DNA of 64,000 bases from Macquaria australasica (taxonomy: Eukaryota; Chordata; Actinopteri; Centrarchiformes; Percichthyidae): positions 1-64,000 of the forward strand of contig SEMN01001275.1 of NCBI GenBank assembly GCA_005408345.1, read 5' to 3'. Position 1 is the stretch's first letter. Every line of letters starts with the position of its first letter. The position numbers and the translations under genes are program-made. Of this stretch, positions 12,701 through 24,090 are shown one piece after another. Under the pieces are notes generated by a model. It did no database searches. It worked only from the letters and a program-made list of their open reading frames with translations, and was not told the origin of the DNA.

Positions 12701-15700
12701 GTAAATGCTGTTAAAAAGGTGACAAAAATCTACAGCTTCTTACATGCAAAGGGTTATTTTTGCCACTTAAATGACAAATGGGGTAAACTAAAGAAGAGGT
12801 GAAATAAAATAAATGAAGAGGACGGGAAACAGCGAGCAGAGAGAACTTGCCTGTAGGGAATTGCATCAGAGGATGAGGCTGAGCTTTAGAAGGAGAAGGT
12901 TCATCTGTGGAAGAAACAAGAGAAAGCAGCAGAAAGTGAATGTAGTCAGTATGTAAGCCCAGAAGAGAAAGACCAGGGGAAGTGACAGATATCATCTTTA
13001 TTAAAAATGAATGGGGCTTGAGATGCCCAAAGCCTAATCTGGAAAGCACATCCCTAAACTAACATAATGTATGTGTCAGAAATTCTCAGCTGGGGCATCT
13101 TAATTACAGCTTCTGTGTGTTACATCAGTGTCGTTAAGGAAAACCAAAAAGGGCGACACACGGGTGCCTGCAGGGTATTCTTAACCCAATTTTAAAAATA
13201 CTGTTCAAAGGCAGTTAGCACAGAACTAAGACTGGGTATCAAAGTGCAGTACTGTTTAAAGGGCACGAGATGTTTAAGGCGATACTGGATGTTTACATTT
13301 CTTACTCAAGTTCCCTCAGGTATGTGGACACTTGTTAAAGGCTCAGGGTTTCATTTGGTAGTGAGGGGAGGACAGAACAGGTAGAACGTCATAGCAAGAC
13401 ATGAGAGTTTGCTATGGAGAAAGATAAAGAAGGCTGAAAGCATACAGAGAGGCAGCTGTCATGATGACACAAGAATAGAAAGTATTCCTCTCTGATCAGC
13501 AGGAAGTCATTATGCTTAGTGGTTTGTAATCCTCAGATCTGACAGAAGTGGGCAACAAGAGGGCAACACAGGCGTTCCAACTACAAAACAACCTCACACA
13601 AACAGAAATGTAAATAACATAATGGAAATAATGTCAAAGTGTTGTACAACAAATACTTTAAAAGCTCCAGCAGTTACGCAGCTAACAGAGTCGCCTGCAG
13701 CACATTTTGACACGTCAACATTGATTTGATCAGTGATGTTGCCAAAGAGAGGAAACTTCATTCTGAGCTCTTGTGTTGAGTTCAACCCAAAAGCAGATGG
13801 CTTATAAAGACAAATTAAACTGAATGAAATTAAGGACAGGATGCTGTAAACAGGCTGTTTCTGGTTCTTTAACCAAATCAACTTAATTCTATTTTATTAA
13901 CAGACAACTGCATGTGGCAGGATACTAAAAAAATCCAGGCAGTCCAGAGTGAGAGGCCACAGGAAGATAAAGGCCAAAACGCATGAATAACTGCTTCAGC
14001 TATGTGTTATGGATAAAAACTGAAGCACGATTCTCAAACTAAATACACTTTTTTCTTCTCAACTTATCCAGAAACAGATTTTGAATATATTGAATATAGT
14101 CTGGTGTTTTCAAACCAGCCTACAGCGGTCCGACTTGTCTAAGATTTTGAAAATTATTATTAATAGTACAAAGGATTTATGAAATTCTCAGTGGCTCATG
14201 AACCTTGGAAAAATAAATAGATATAATATCATAATAATAGCAAAATAATCCAACGACCAGCGATCTGATAATCCAACACACAAAACACTGTATCTCACCC
14301 AGATTAAAGAGTTCTTTGCTCTGTTTAACAGTTCATGAAGTCCTCAGCTCAAAACCAATTCCCGGATCCCTTAATCTCAAAGACTAAGAAGAACATAAAA
14401 AGCTGATCTCAGTCATAAAGTGTAGTTACCAAAGTGTAAATAAATATAGGCTAAAAAATAGGCCTCAAGTTGTAGTTACTGAAACTTACTGAATCCATGG
14501 CACCATTATATGTCCCGTTTACATCCCCAAAGCATTATGGGATTTCCTTCAAAACACAGATACCCTCTTTCCACCAGATCAGCCCTGGTTCTTGAACCGG
14601 TTCCGTTCAAGATTCTTGGAACCTCGGTGCTATCTAGAGAACCGGCCTGCGTTTCCACCAGTTTTGAGCAGAATGATTGTAATCAAGGATGCGTCATTAA
14701 CGGAAGGCGTTTTTACAACAAAAGTAAACAGTAGGAGCAAGATGGCGGATCTCCGATTACCTGCAAGCTTTTGTTCTGTTATTACAGATATTTGTTTGCG
14801 AACTTGAACAGAATCAGTTCCATGTTGGTGGAGAAGCGGTAAAAGGGTGGCATTGAGCGAGGTATTGAACGTGTGGCCTAAAGGTTTAATCCCTGAAGTC
14901 ATTAGGAGAATACAGACAGGAAAAAGTAAGTGAAGTGCTCTTAGGCAAGGCACTAGATCTCTGAGGAGATATGAGAAAGCTGTGTTTGCATCGAGCCGCT
15001 CCCACTGTGGTGAAGCAGGATGGCACTCACATATCTAGAACACTCCTCAGGTTAACAATGGTTCAACGTTATCACAAATGTTTCCTGTTGTGATGCAGAT
15101 GTTAAAACATGCACTCAGCTTCCATCTCTTCAGTTCAAATGTTATCTAGAATCAGTCTTAACACGCACATGGCAGGTTTCATCATATTAAAAACGACAAA
15201 AATCAACGATCACAGTCAGAAATCTGCAGAAATCATAAGCAATGGTGATCTTAAATTGATTGTCAGATTTATTGGTATAATGTAGATCAAAAGCTTCAGA
15301 GAATCAGTTTTTAAACACAAATTTAAGCTGATTTGAATTATTAGGCCAAAATGATTCTTCATATTAGGCCGTTTTGTTTGGTTACCTCTGCTGTCGAGGT
15401 TTAGGTTCCAGCCATGAAGAAGACCTGTAGGATTGAACCAATAAGACACATTTAACATTAAACTACAGCAGCAGGTTGTAAACTCAAAGGGAACCAATAG
15501 GGTCCAAATATCTGTCCAGTGCAGTATGGTCCTGTTCAGGTGTTGACATTCAGTCTGAACGCGACAGGCTGCCTCTAAACAAACTCAGTGGTCACATTTG
15601 TACTGATGCTCAGATCCAGATGTCTCTTATGTGTTTGTGCCTGGTATAAAAGATCATTTCTAGTCCATCATGCTTTCACAGAGTCACAGGAACTGAATTT

Positions 15701-18700
15701 ATCAAATACCTGATAGAATCACTGTATGGTTTAATATTATTGAGCTCCCTCTGGTCTGAAAGGTCATCTGAAAGAGAAGATAAAAATAATTTGGAGTTGA
15801 ACATCCCTGTGTGCATTTATGTTTGCTACAGGAAGTGCGAGTAGTGAAAAAAAAAGGTTGAAAAGCACAAATAAATTCAGGCTGCAGTTTAACTGGAGAC
15901 AGATCTGTGGTGTATATCCTGTTATTGGAGAACAGACTTAGATTCAGACTACATAGCTGGAAGAACGTGCAGCAGGCAGCTGAGGCTTTTGAAGTTTTGG
16001 TCATATTTGCTGATAAATGTCAGAAATGAGTTGCCACTAACTTTTTAACCAGCCAACTAAAGATCTGCATTAGATGGAGGCTAACGACCTAAACTTTGCA
16101 TTTGGCAGGTTTAAATTCAAATCCGATCTTTTTCAGCTTGGTTGAAGCTGCAATTTGCAATTTTTAATATTAAAATGTTAGGTGAATAATAAAATGCCTG
16201 CCTGCCTATATTTGCATGAAACTGGTTTTTGAATGTTAGGACTGAAGCCCATTTCAGACTGAATAATGAAGTGAAAGGAAATGGCAATTCAGTCTAATTA
16301 TCAGACAATTGGCATCAAGAGGATTGTCTGAACGTCTACAGTTGCCGCCCAGCTTCTCACATCACCGCTAAAACCAGTGGTCCGGTTGACAAAGCTACAG
16401 AGTTCAAGCGTCCTCAAACCTATAAAACCCACCAGAACCAACTCTCGCTAACTGCACCTGCTCTCTGCTCGACTTGCTGCTAATAAAAGCCAACCGAGTC
16501 CTTTGACATGGGGGGGGGGGGCAAAGGTCAGCTGGAAGTTGAGGGGTCGGGACTGGATCTGCTGTCAGGGTAACCTGAGGTTCAGTTCAGCTCTCTGTGG
16601 TCCTGGTCCGGTTACAGCCGACACACATACACTCCACTTATAAAATGAAATAATGGAGTCATGTCGAACCCTGTGGAGTGTTTAGGAGGTCTCTACTGTT
16701 CAGTTAAAAGTGGAGAATTATATGACTTTATATTTTATTAACAGGAATGTCATAAAATCTACAAATGAACAATTTCAAGAAAACTGTAGTTCAAGACCAA
16801 CATCAGTTTATTTAGGTTTTTGTTTTACATGTGTGAAGAGTTTGATTATTTCCATAGTGTTATAAATATCAGAAGAAAAATTATGTTAAATATTCTTTCA
16901 GTGCAGCGATTAGTGGAATAAACAATTGGTCAATCATCAGTAAATTAAATCAGCTACAATTTTGATATTTTTTTCAGTAAGAACAACAACTATTCTCTAA
17001 TATAAGTGGGTTTCTGGGATATCTTTTGGTTTTGGACTGTTGGTCAAATAAAACAAGCAATTTCACTCTGAGCTCCAGAAACTTGTGATGGACATTTGTT
17101 TTTTGTAGACCAAACAATTAAATAGAGAAAATAATCGGCAGATAAATCAGTAATGAAAGTAATCGTTTGTCTTTTGAACATTTCCATTTAATTTTGAGTG
17201 CAACCGAATCTACACATTTATCTACCTGCCGTACAGGAGTCGTTTCTTGTCTCTGGCCTCAGCGGGAATCGAACCCACAACTCTGCCAGCTTTACTGCCT
17301 TGCTCTGCACGCTGAGGAAGGAATCTGACTCCTCCTTGGTCTATAAGTATCTCGAGGAGCGCCTCCCAGCTTGACATTGACATATGACTTGAGGCCAGCG
17401 ACTCACCTGCTGCCATCTTGTAAAATAAGGAACTCAATGTACGATTCAGAGCCCTCCCCGTTTCCTGCCTGCCGGTTTAGTCCTCCCTCCTTATCTATAA
17501 AAGTTAGTTAACCAGAGCAGGTTACTGTGGCTCCTGCTGGTTAGTTTAATGACCAACAGACGACAGAAGATCTGCAGTGACAATAGATTTCACCATCTCT
17601 GCTGCAGTCTACACTTATGTAATTCTGCAAAGAAACCACATTGAACAAAAAGCCACTAAATAGATGTGGGGTCTGTGGTGTTTCTGACTGACTGAGCACT
17701 CCAACATTCAGCAGTGTTGGGGGGGTTACAAAAACCAGAATTCAGCTTTGTTCCATTTCTTTCATCTGCTCCTGTCTGCAGAGAGAGGACGCAGAGAGAG
17801 GGAAACTGGCCTCCAGCAAAACCAAACCTTCCTAACTGCATGTTGTCTGGGCGGCCAGCCTGTAATAACTGATCTGCTGACATGAGACAGGGACGTCGGT
17901 TCACAACGGAGGAGCCTGAGGTGGAGAAATGTGGCAAAATAGTCCACGGTGGAAATAACATTCAGTTCTGATATGATGTATGATCTCTCTGGCTTTCCTG
18001 TCGCTGCGACTCAATAAAAATATGTTCCATTACGCAACTCGCTTAGCTAGAGAGCTTTAGAGCTGTTGGTAGGTGTGTTTCTGAACTAAACACACAGACG
18101 TGAGATTAACGTCTGAAAGCATCAGCAGACATTTGATCTTATTATAGGTGTATCAGTTTCAACTTATGTCAATCAATAAGTAACAGGAAGTAAGGGATCA
18201 GTATCAAACATGTTTGTTTAGATTATGTGCATTTATTAAAAACCAAATAACAGATATATGATCAGATGTCCTTATTGATCTTAAAAGTAATGTAGGAATC
18301 AGGCTCCATCACAAACAACTACATGCTGATTTGATTGATTTTGGTCCCAAAATGCTAACAGGCTAGCCAATGTTAGCACTTTGTGACCCTCACAGAAACA
18401 GGAAAACATGTCAAAGACAACAGGCCCACAGACATGACGGCTCCCCAACAGTGAAGCCAGAACATCTGGATCGCCCCCTGGTGGCTGGCTGCAGTATAGG
18501 TCATAAGCCCCGCCCCCTCCATGTTAGCGGATGGGACATGGGCCAAACTGAAAAATCAAAGTACACGTCAAATAAAATGTTCCCAAAGATGGTTTCTGTC
18601 ATTTCAGGTTCTTATCACGCTGATGTTTGTTCACGTGTTCGTTTTTCTGATCAGTTTGGTTTTAATTAGTTATTTGATGCTATAAAAAGGGGGGGAGACG

Positions 18701-21700
18701 TCATGACTGACAACTGTGAGTGTGCTGTGATTGGTTCAGGCAGGTGTGTGGGTGGGACCTCGATACAATCACTACACAAGATGGCAGCTCCTGTATTCGG
18801 GATATTTTGGCTTCATTTTTTACAATGGGAGGAAGTGGAGACGCGTTGTCCAGACAGACAGTCTGTGGTTTAAAGCTAAACTAAAAACACAAAATAAGAA
18901 GTGCTGGGTATGAAACGCTCGACCGAAATGTGTCCTTAGCATCAAGTGTCAAAAACTAGTACTTAGTAAGTTTAAATGTAATTCTTGTCAATTTTTGCTA
19001 ATTTGGAAAAGATCTCGTAAAACTGCGTGTTCGGGTGCATTTGAGAACTTAGTGGAACAAAAGGGTTTATAGAAAATCAAGTTTATATTTCTCAAAGTCG
19101 GGTATTAAAGAAGTTCCTTCGTATCAAAATGTTTCAGGCTGCAGCTATGGCTGCACAATCTGAGTCCCAAACCCAAAGATGTCTAATTTACAACGATATG
19201 ACAAAGAAAAGCAGCAAGTCCTGTCTTTTGAAAAGCTGAAACCAGAGAATATTTGGCTCTTTGCTTGAACTATGAATCTATTACCAACTCTGTCGATCGA
19301 TTGACTGTTTTAGCTTTAACATTTCTTTTTTAAAGACCCAGCTCTAAAGATAACTCCCAGAGAGACTTGGAAGAAACAGAAATGAGCTTCTTAACAATCC
19401 AGACAGACAGTAAGAAGAGGTTTTCACTCGGCTAAAAGGAAGCCTCGTCTGTGAAAAGAAACCATTTCCTGCTCCACTGGTTGGCTTGCCCGATAAGATG
19501 GCGGACAATTCAACATAAAAAAACACATCCAGAACAGCTTTAAGGCCCTAAAATGTGCATTAATGTGATGAACCAGCATGGGTAAGCATCCCGTTTCACG
19601 CAGCTCTAGAAATCTGTGCGCTTATCACAGCGATAAGAGATTTAAAACAGATTAACATGTGGTTCTCGTCATATTCTGGAGTTTGACTCACTTGTAGACT
19701 GAGAGCCAGCTGCTGAGTAAAAACAACAGATAGAAAGCCTGGCGTCGATGCTTTGGGTGGAGGGGCCTGTCGCTGGAGCACTTAACCCCACTTATGTCCA
19801 GCCTTCACCAGGATACAGAGAAACAACAACACACACACAGAGCTTTAAGCCTCCGTGACTGTGTCTGACATCTCCCCTCGCCATCTAATCCACCTGACCA
19901 CATCACAAGCTCCTCACAAACACACACTGACGGATGTAGGTGACCCAAAAATAAGATGTAGGCCGGCGGTGATCGCCGAGCCCCAGACGATTGCCCAGCC
20001 TGTCAGTCACACCGCCTGACTGCAAACACCTTTTTAGGGTGACGCCATGAATCTGTGTGATGTAGAGTCACAGCCGGACTCAGACAGACGCTTCGAAAAG
20101 ACAAAAGAGTGAAGACGAGGCTGGGCTGATATCTGGCCCACAGACTGACATTTTTCAATACTAGTGCCAAAACGATTATTTTCATTATCAATTAATCATT
20201 TTCTCCATTAAGCGATTCATCATTTGGGCTATAAAATGCCCAATGCTGTATTCCAGAACACAGGGTGACGTCTTCAAAGGTCTTGTTTCGTCTGACCAAC
20301 AGTCCGAACCCCAAAATATTCAATTTACTATAAAGTAATCCTTAATTCTTTTCTTAAAGTAAAGAAAAGCAGCAAATTCTCACGTGAGAAATAATCAATA
20401 AAATCAACTGAGTGTTGTAGCTCTACTCTTTACAATACCTCACTTTGAGAAATATGAACACATTATTCCTTTTTAAATTTAACAAAAGAAGCCAAAGATC
20501 TCAGATGTTAAATGTTAAACACAAGCAGCCGTGCAACAACTTTGCCAAAATATAATAGATTAATATCAAAGAATAAGTAAAAAATATTCCCAATCTGACA
20601 GATATTTGATGACAGCGTTCAGTTTGATACTCAAGTTTAGTTTGATACCAGAAAGGTAACAGGCTTCAATACTACGGCTGCAGCTAACGATTATCTAACG
20701 AAACATTTGGTCCATAAAAGTCATAAAATAGTGAAAAGTGCCAGGTAACAATTCTCAAAGCCCACGTTGACGTCTTCAAATAGATTTTGTCTGACCAACA
20801 ATCCAAAACCCAAAAATGATCCATTTACTTTCACACGAGACAAAGAAAATCAGCAAATCCTCACAGGTGAGAAGCCGTTTGTATCTTTGACTTAAATAAT
20901 TAACCGATTAGCACAATAGTTGTCGATTAATTGCTTCAGCTCTATCTGCTGCCTAGCCTAGTTACTGTACTACAGCTGAAATTCAGGAAGAGTGTGGTTC
21001 GATTGCATCAGTGTCCTCTCCACAAACACCACCCGTGTTTATTCAGAGACATTCAATACTCGAATGTAGATTGGGCCTCGCGGTGCTACAGTGGTCCAAT
21101 ACATATACCAAACTATCCCCCTCTTTATGTCTGCCTCTCAACTGCATACTACTGAATAAAGACAACAATGATGAAAAACATTATAAAAATATATATTGTA
21201 GAATCTAATCATCATGGCAGATGATGATGAAGAATAAATAACAGGTTGCTGTGATCCTTATTCATATTTAACCAGAATTTCAAAAACCCAATCGGAGCAC
21301 TCTGAACAAGCGTTCAAACCAAACCAACAGTTATTTTAAAAATGAATAGAAAACTCAGAGAGCGCGAATGTTTTGTTCACATATTTGTCTGTAGTTGAGA
21401 CTGGTGACTGCAGTGTTTTAACTGGAGCTCGTGGTTTATCCACCTCCATCAGCGGCCTTGCCAAGCAGCCCCACCCTGCTGCCTGCTCCTGGCTGCTCCC
21501 CGTGCCTGGAGGAGGGGAGGCAGGCCTGTTTACCTGCTGTCCGCCTGCCACAGCCCAATAAACAGCAGCAGCAGCTCAGAATACACGCTTCCTGAAATGG
21601 CCATCAGGCCGAACATTACAAAAAAGCCACTTCCAGCATCCAGACCGGTGACGGCAGCTTACAGGGGCCACAAGGAGGCTCACAGGCCTCTGTGGCTCAG

Positions 21701-23260
21701 CTGGGGGGGGGTAAATGACTGAAAACAGGCCGGTGACAGAATAAAAAATACAACACTGATTTAATGCGTCTAAATTAGCGCGGTAATGCTGGGGGAAGCC
21801 GACAGGGACGCAGAGCGGATTCCTTTGTTGTGACTAATCTCCGGCCCGGCCCGGCACTCCCATTATCGGACACCTCCTTCTCCCGCACGCTACTCCGCCA
21901 CAATATAAGAGTCCATCTCACACAGTCTCGTGCTTATTCAGATCAATACAACTATTATGTTATAGCTTCAGCTCACGTCGGAGCACTACGGTCAACCTGG
22001 TTGCTGACAAACGACACGGCAAAGAAACCTCACACCGTCGGGCGTGTTTGCCCGGCTCTTGAGCTTCTTGTCCCGGGGCCCGACAGCCTTTCAGCGCCGT
22101 TTTCTGTCTTTGTTGCTTGTGGTTGTCGTGACCGATAATGGAACTCGGTTAGCAGCTACAGTTAGCAGCAGCTACAGATGGGCGCTGCTCGGTCCGACAC
22201 CTGTAACGGCGAAATAAATCAAATACGTTTAAAATACACCGTTAACAGGGCAGGCTGCTGGAGGCCGTGCCAGCGGGTCCGGGCAGGCGGGCCGCAGCAG
22301 AGCCCGGCCCACCTGAACAACCGTTTTAACCTATTTACGGTCAACAGTCCGGTCAACAGTCCGGTCAACGCGCTCCCAACACGCCGAGCTGTCGAACGGC
22401 AGGGCGGCGCAGTGGCGGCGGGCCGCCCGCTCCCCTCGGGGCAGCGCCACTAGCCCGCCGACCGGCTAGCTCCCCGTGCCGGGCCGATTACACGTCAACA
22501 GCCTGGACCAAACCACCGCGTTTATATTGGACTTAACGGACACCGGTGGACAAAGTCGGTTCGACCGACGGAAGGGAGCCCTTCGGCCCACTAATGCGTC
22601 TCCGTGTCGGCGTCGGGACATGCACAGCATGCTAACCGGGGTCAGACGCACAGAAGCGAAAACCGATACGATGGAAAAATACCGTAAAAAACCCGTTAAA
22701 AGACATTTCAGTCCTACTGGCGTTAAGAACCGTGTTTAACGATCTGCTGTAACTGCTAAGAACCAACTTCCCCGCTGATCGATCGTGTTTTCTCCGGTCA
22801 GACACTCACAGGACGCCGCCGCCGGTGGATCCTCCGTCTCCGCAGGCTGCTCTGCGGCCTCTGGGGGGACAAAGGAGCGGCTCGTGGAGTCTGGGATCGC
22901 CGTCTCTACCTCGGGCTCCGGTCCAGGTCCCTTCAGCTCAGGCTCCGGCTCCGGTTCAGGTCCAGGTCCCTTCAGCTCTGGCTCCGGCTCCGGTTCAGGT
23001 CCCTTCAGCTCTGGCTCCGGTTCCGGTGCGCGGACGGGCTCTGCTGACGGCAGCGGCCCCCCCGGGGGAGCGAGGCCACTTTCTGTGAACTCGTGTGGCG
23101 CACTACCTTCAGCTTTGTGCCGCTCCAAGGCGTCCCGGGCCCCGCCGACCAAGTCCACAATATCATCCAGGCCGAAGAGGTCCGGCTCGGCCTGGCGGTG
23201 CGCCTCGCCGCCGAACAGAGGAGCGGCGGCAGAGACCTGCTGCTCCACGCCGTCTGCCAT
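738..23260 (-). CDS. rtn4: Reticulon-4 (Nogo) gene, 5' part and alternative first exons; 3' end beyond window
   Basis: Reticulons are ER-membrane proteins that curve ER tubules; RTN4/Nogo also inhibits neurite growth in mammals. The exons recognised, all on the minus strand, are 23260-22810, 12904-12851 and 11535-9658, plus candidate short-isoform first exons 4291-4228 and 753-738. Splice phases are 1 at every junction, and the three exons that should join the reticulon homology domain all end in phase 1 with a G, as expected before the Val codon that opens that domain. The layout (acidic exon 1, 54-nt exon 2, one very long exon, then a downstream promoter for a short form) is that of mammalian RTN4, and the neighbours clhc1 and rps27a are the same as on human 2p16. 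I searched positions 1-9657 on the minus strand for the two-hairpin homology domain and did not find it, so those exons should lie to the left. RTN1 or RTN3 are less likely because of synteny. Which teleost paralogue (a or b) cannot be told. Confidence 0.87.
754..865 (-). promoter_or_regulatory. rtn4: CpG promoter with NRF1-like inverted repeat
   Basis: Two perfect 14-bp arms (790-803 and 828-841, core TGCGCATGTCCG) face each other across 24 bases. Each contains a TGCGCA half-site of the NRF1 type. A TATA-like TTATATTTAAAG lies upstream on the minus strand (about 848-860). The sequence lies immediately 5' of the MDAKR exon and an AAGATGG (YY1-like) start. It looks like a core promoter reading leftward. 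Confidence 0.5.
866..4227. other. rtn4 intron or intergenic sequence, no gene seen
   Basis: AT-rich sequence with small (CA)n runs near 2765 and 2920 and a run of 15 C at 3572-3586. Short open frames around 3234-3835 overlap on both strands and lack splice or domain support. I looked on the minus strand for reticulon homology-domain exons and found none. Confidence 0.6.
4228..4291 (-). CDS. rtn4: Candidate first coding exon of a short rtn4 isoform (Nogo-C-like)
   Basis: An ATG in good context (CGGCATGGAG) opens a 21-codon exon beginning MENNSVDTKE and ending AAKHWREQ, followed by G and a GTATAC donor. It ends in phase 1 with G, exactly like the long exon upstream. In mammals the short reticulon isoforms start with a comparable tiny exon ending in an aromatic-basic motif (NWKDK in RTN4-C, NWKSQ in RTN1-C) spliced to the homology domain; HWREQ has the same shape. 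It lies downstream of the long exon, where the mammalian internal promoter lies. No transcript evidence is available here. Confidence 0.6.
4292..4565 (-). promoter_or_regulatory. rtn4: Candidate internal rtn4 promoter and 5' UTR
   Basis: Upstream of the exon at 4291 the minus strand carries a TATA-like GTTTATAG (about 4555-4562), an AGTCAGCTGAC E-box/AP-1-like stretch, and then a long CT-rich leader built from (CTT)n and (CTCC)n (about 4396-4440). The CpG level is raised over the surrounding AT-rich intron. The position fits a promoter for the short isoform; the start site is inferred. Confidence 0.45.
4566..9657. other. rtn4 intron with teleost interspersed repeats
   Basis: The 5-kb intron after the long exon. 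It holds a (TCC)n run (about 4726-4749), copies of the GATTATTTTCATTATCGATT repeat family near 5055-5290 and 8275-8480 (plus) and 7190-7480 (minus), and an AT-rich stretch with repeated TATTAAC motifs near 7040-7130. No exon could be supported. Confidence 0.7.
5054..5290 (+). repeat. Teleost interspersed repeat (GGGCTGCAAC...CGATTAATC family)
   Basis: Starts GGGCTGCAACGAATGATT, runs through TTTTCATTATCGATTAATC, CTATAAAATGTGAAAAATG and CTGACCAACAGTCCAAAC, and ends near GCAGCAAATC. The same ordered blocks recur in this window near 8275, 20160, 20680, 32450, 53100, 54900 and 61870 (plus) and 7190, 16900 and 45270 (minus). It is a dispersed non-coding element common in fish genomes; I do not assign a family name. 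Confidence 0.75.
9658..11535 (-). CDS. rtn4: rtn4 long exon, Nogo-A type central region
   Basis: This 1,878-nt exon encodes about 625 residues. The acceptor is CTCTCTACTCAAG before 11535; a second AG before 11524 is out of phase with exons 1 and 2. The donor is GCAG|GTAAAT at 9657. The protein is acidic, Ser/Pro-rich and without membrane segments, as expected for the cytosolic central part of long reticulon-4. In order it has LDPLAGPYLSLG, NNNPFEGYSPLADSGY, SPTPDLVQYGQTES with FETSKMAAESLM, an acidic run DDDDDEEEEED, then PSLPDILKSSPLNPDK, NPFAFDAKVSLLKEM and GVIDEFLEALDTSKF. The blocks TPDLVQ...LPDI and IDEF resemble motifs that I recall in the same order in mammalian Nogo-A. Translation downstream of 9658 in this frame is intronic. 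Confidence 0.85.
11536..12850 (-). other. rtn4 intron between the 54-nt exon and the long exon
   Basis: About 1.3 kb, AT-rich. It starts with a GC donor and ends with a CT-rich acceptor. A duplicated TATAAAGTATAAAAGTATAAAG tract lies near 12477-12500. No further exon is visible. Confidence 0.65.
12851..12904 (-). CDS. rtn4: rtn4 exon 2, 54 nt, symmetric phase 1-1, GC donor
   Basis: A strong acceptor (TTTCTTCCACAG) precedes 54 open bases read as EPSPSKAQPHPLMQFPT, and the exon ends at CAG|GCAAGT, a GC-type donor with otherwise perfect consensus. Phase is 1 in and 1 out, so the exon can be included or skipped without changing frame. Human RTN4 has a small exon of about this size in the same place (the piece beginning DETLF), present in Nogo-A and Nogo-B. 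The assignment rests on splice signals, length, phase and position; the peptide itself is hardly conserved. Confidence 0.68.
14561..14841. mobile_element. Probable non-autonomous DNA transposon (MITE), about 281 bp
   Basis: The left end TACCCTCTTTCCACCAGAT and the reverse complement of the right end (TACCGCTTCTCCACCAACA) form imperfect terminal inverted repeats. The interior has GAACCGGTTCC-type motifs and no coding capacity. A clear target-site duplication was not found. Confidence 0.5.
17258..17330 (-). repeat. tRNA-like B-box element
   Basis: The minus strand carries GTGGGTTCGATTCCCGC, a good tRNA T-arm with a five-pair stem, followed by TGAGGCC. Upstream no normal D-arm and anticodon arm fit at tRNA spacing, so it looks like a tRNA-derived remnant and not a working tRNA gene. 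Confidence 0.35.
22810..23260 (-). CDS. rtn4: rtn4 exon 1 (N-terminus of long isoforms)
   Basis: Begins at an ATG in a good Kozak context (GAGAAATGG) and encodes 150 codons plus one base before a GTGAGT donor at 22809. The N-terminus MADGVEQQVSAAAPLFGGE leads to an amphipathic stretch DLFGLDDIVDLVGG (about residues 28-41). A low-complexity segment of repeated PEPEPELKGPG blocks follows (about residues 78-115). It is acidic and proline-rich, like the N-terminal exon of mammalian RTN4, but without a long identical stretch that I can see. The surrounding sequence is CpG-rich, fitting a housekeeping-type promoter. The exon ends in phase 1, which matches the acceptors at 12904 and 11535. The open frame on the opposite strand here is a shadow of the repeats. 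Confidence 0.82.
22911..23040. repeat. rtn4: Coding minisatellite in rtn4 exon 1
   Basis: The units are variants of GGTCCCTTCAGCTCTGGCTC and of CCGGTTCAGGTCCA. On the coding strand they give three LKGP-containing blocks of Pro-Glu repeats. The length is a multiple of three, so the frame survives copy-number change. Confidence 0.7.
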
Positions 23261-23969
23261 TTCTCTTTTTTTCTTCCGAGGTGGAAAAAGTTTCAGGTCC
23301 GGAAGGTTTTCGGCTCAGCGACCTCGTGCAACAAACTTCCACCGGGACGAGCTGTGAAACCGCGCCGGTGACTCCCTCCTCCGGTTAGTCTGCCTTCGAC
23401 ACCGGACGAAGTTGGACAAATGCGCCACACGACAGTTTCCACGGAGTCGGACCCGCGTCTCAGATGCACGCTGTGAAGGTGAGCCGGGCACGAGGGGAAC
23501 TCCAGCGACCAATTAGGTGCGGCTTAACCCCTGAGTGACACGAGACATGGCCAATCACAGCGTGTCAAAGTAGACGCTGGCCCCGCCCACTAGAGCAGGG
23601 CGTACTGGGACGCCTCCTCCACCAGACCGCCTCTGAGCCTCAGGAGGAGCAGTTTGGTCAGTGCTCCTCCTCTGACTTAGACATGTCACACAAAGAAGAA
23701 GTATTCTCTACTTTTACCTCAGTAAAACCATGATGTAAAAAGATTCCAGTCAAAGTAAAAGTCATACTTCAATATTTGCAGTAAAGGTAATTTTACAGTA
23801 GTATTAAGTAGTATAAGTATTAGCCTATCAGCAAAATATACTCAAGAGTATCAAAAGTTAAAGTACTTGTTACACAGAATGGCTCCATCCAATGTTTATC
23901 TGAATCTACAACAGTGCATCATGTTTTATAGGTTGATCATATGTTTTGTATTGAAAAATATTCACATAT

Positions 23970-24090
23970 TTAAGATTTGAAGCCTTTATTAGAGATTTGT
24001 TGGTGGAGATATGACAGGAAGTGAAGGGAATGACATGCAACAAAGTCCCGGCCGGACTTGAACCAGTCAGACGGTCAGAGGGTATCATAA
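23970..24090 (-). mobile_element. tRNA-derived SINE fragment
   Basis: The minus strand reads CTGGTTCAAGTCCGGCCGGG (a tRNA B-box) followed by TTTGTTGCATGTCATTCCC and a TTCACTTCCTGTCATATCTC tail. This order is characteristic of a SINE widespread in fish. The 5' A-box part is decayed. Confidence 0.55.

Larger units (their letters stand above)
12905..22809 (-). other. rtn4 intron 1, about 9.9 kb
   Basis: The intron after exon 1. It contains copies of the CGATTAATC family (about 16900-17190 minus; 19140-19330, 20160-20440 and 20675-20945 plus), a probable MITE at 14561-14841, a tRNA-like B-box element near 17258-17330, and a (G)n run near 16510. The last kilobase (from about 21.8 kb) becomes CpG-rich towards the promoter. 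No additional exon with both splice sites and a matching phase was found. Confidence 0.7.
21800..23520. promoter_or_regulatory. rtn4: CpG island at the rtn4 5' end
   Basis: CpG dinucleotides are far more frequent here than in flanking introns (for example around 22250-22620 and 23000-23450). The island spans exon 1 and the start of intron 1. No TATA box is obvious just upstream of 23260 on the minus strand. Short frames on both strands within it lack support. Confidence 0.6.

Noticed and set aside
17258..17330. A working tRNA gene on the minus strand
   Set aside because: The T-arm is good but no D-arm and anticodon arm fit; kept only as a tRNA-derived remnant.
22785..23357. 190-codon plus-strand frame with Gly-Ser repeats
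   Set aside because: Antisense shadow of the rtn4 exon 1 Pro-Glu minisatellite.
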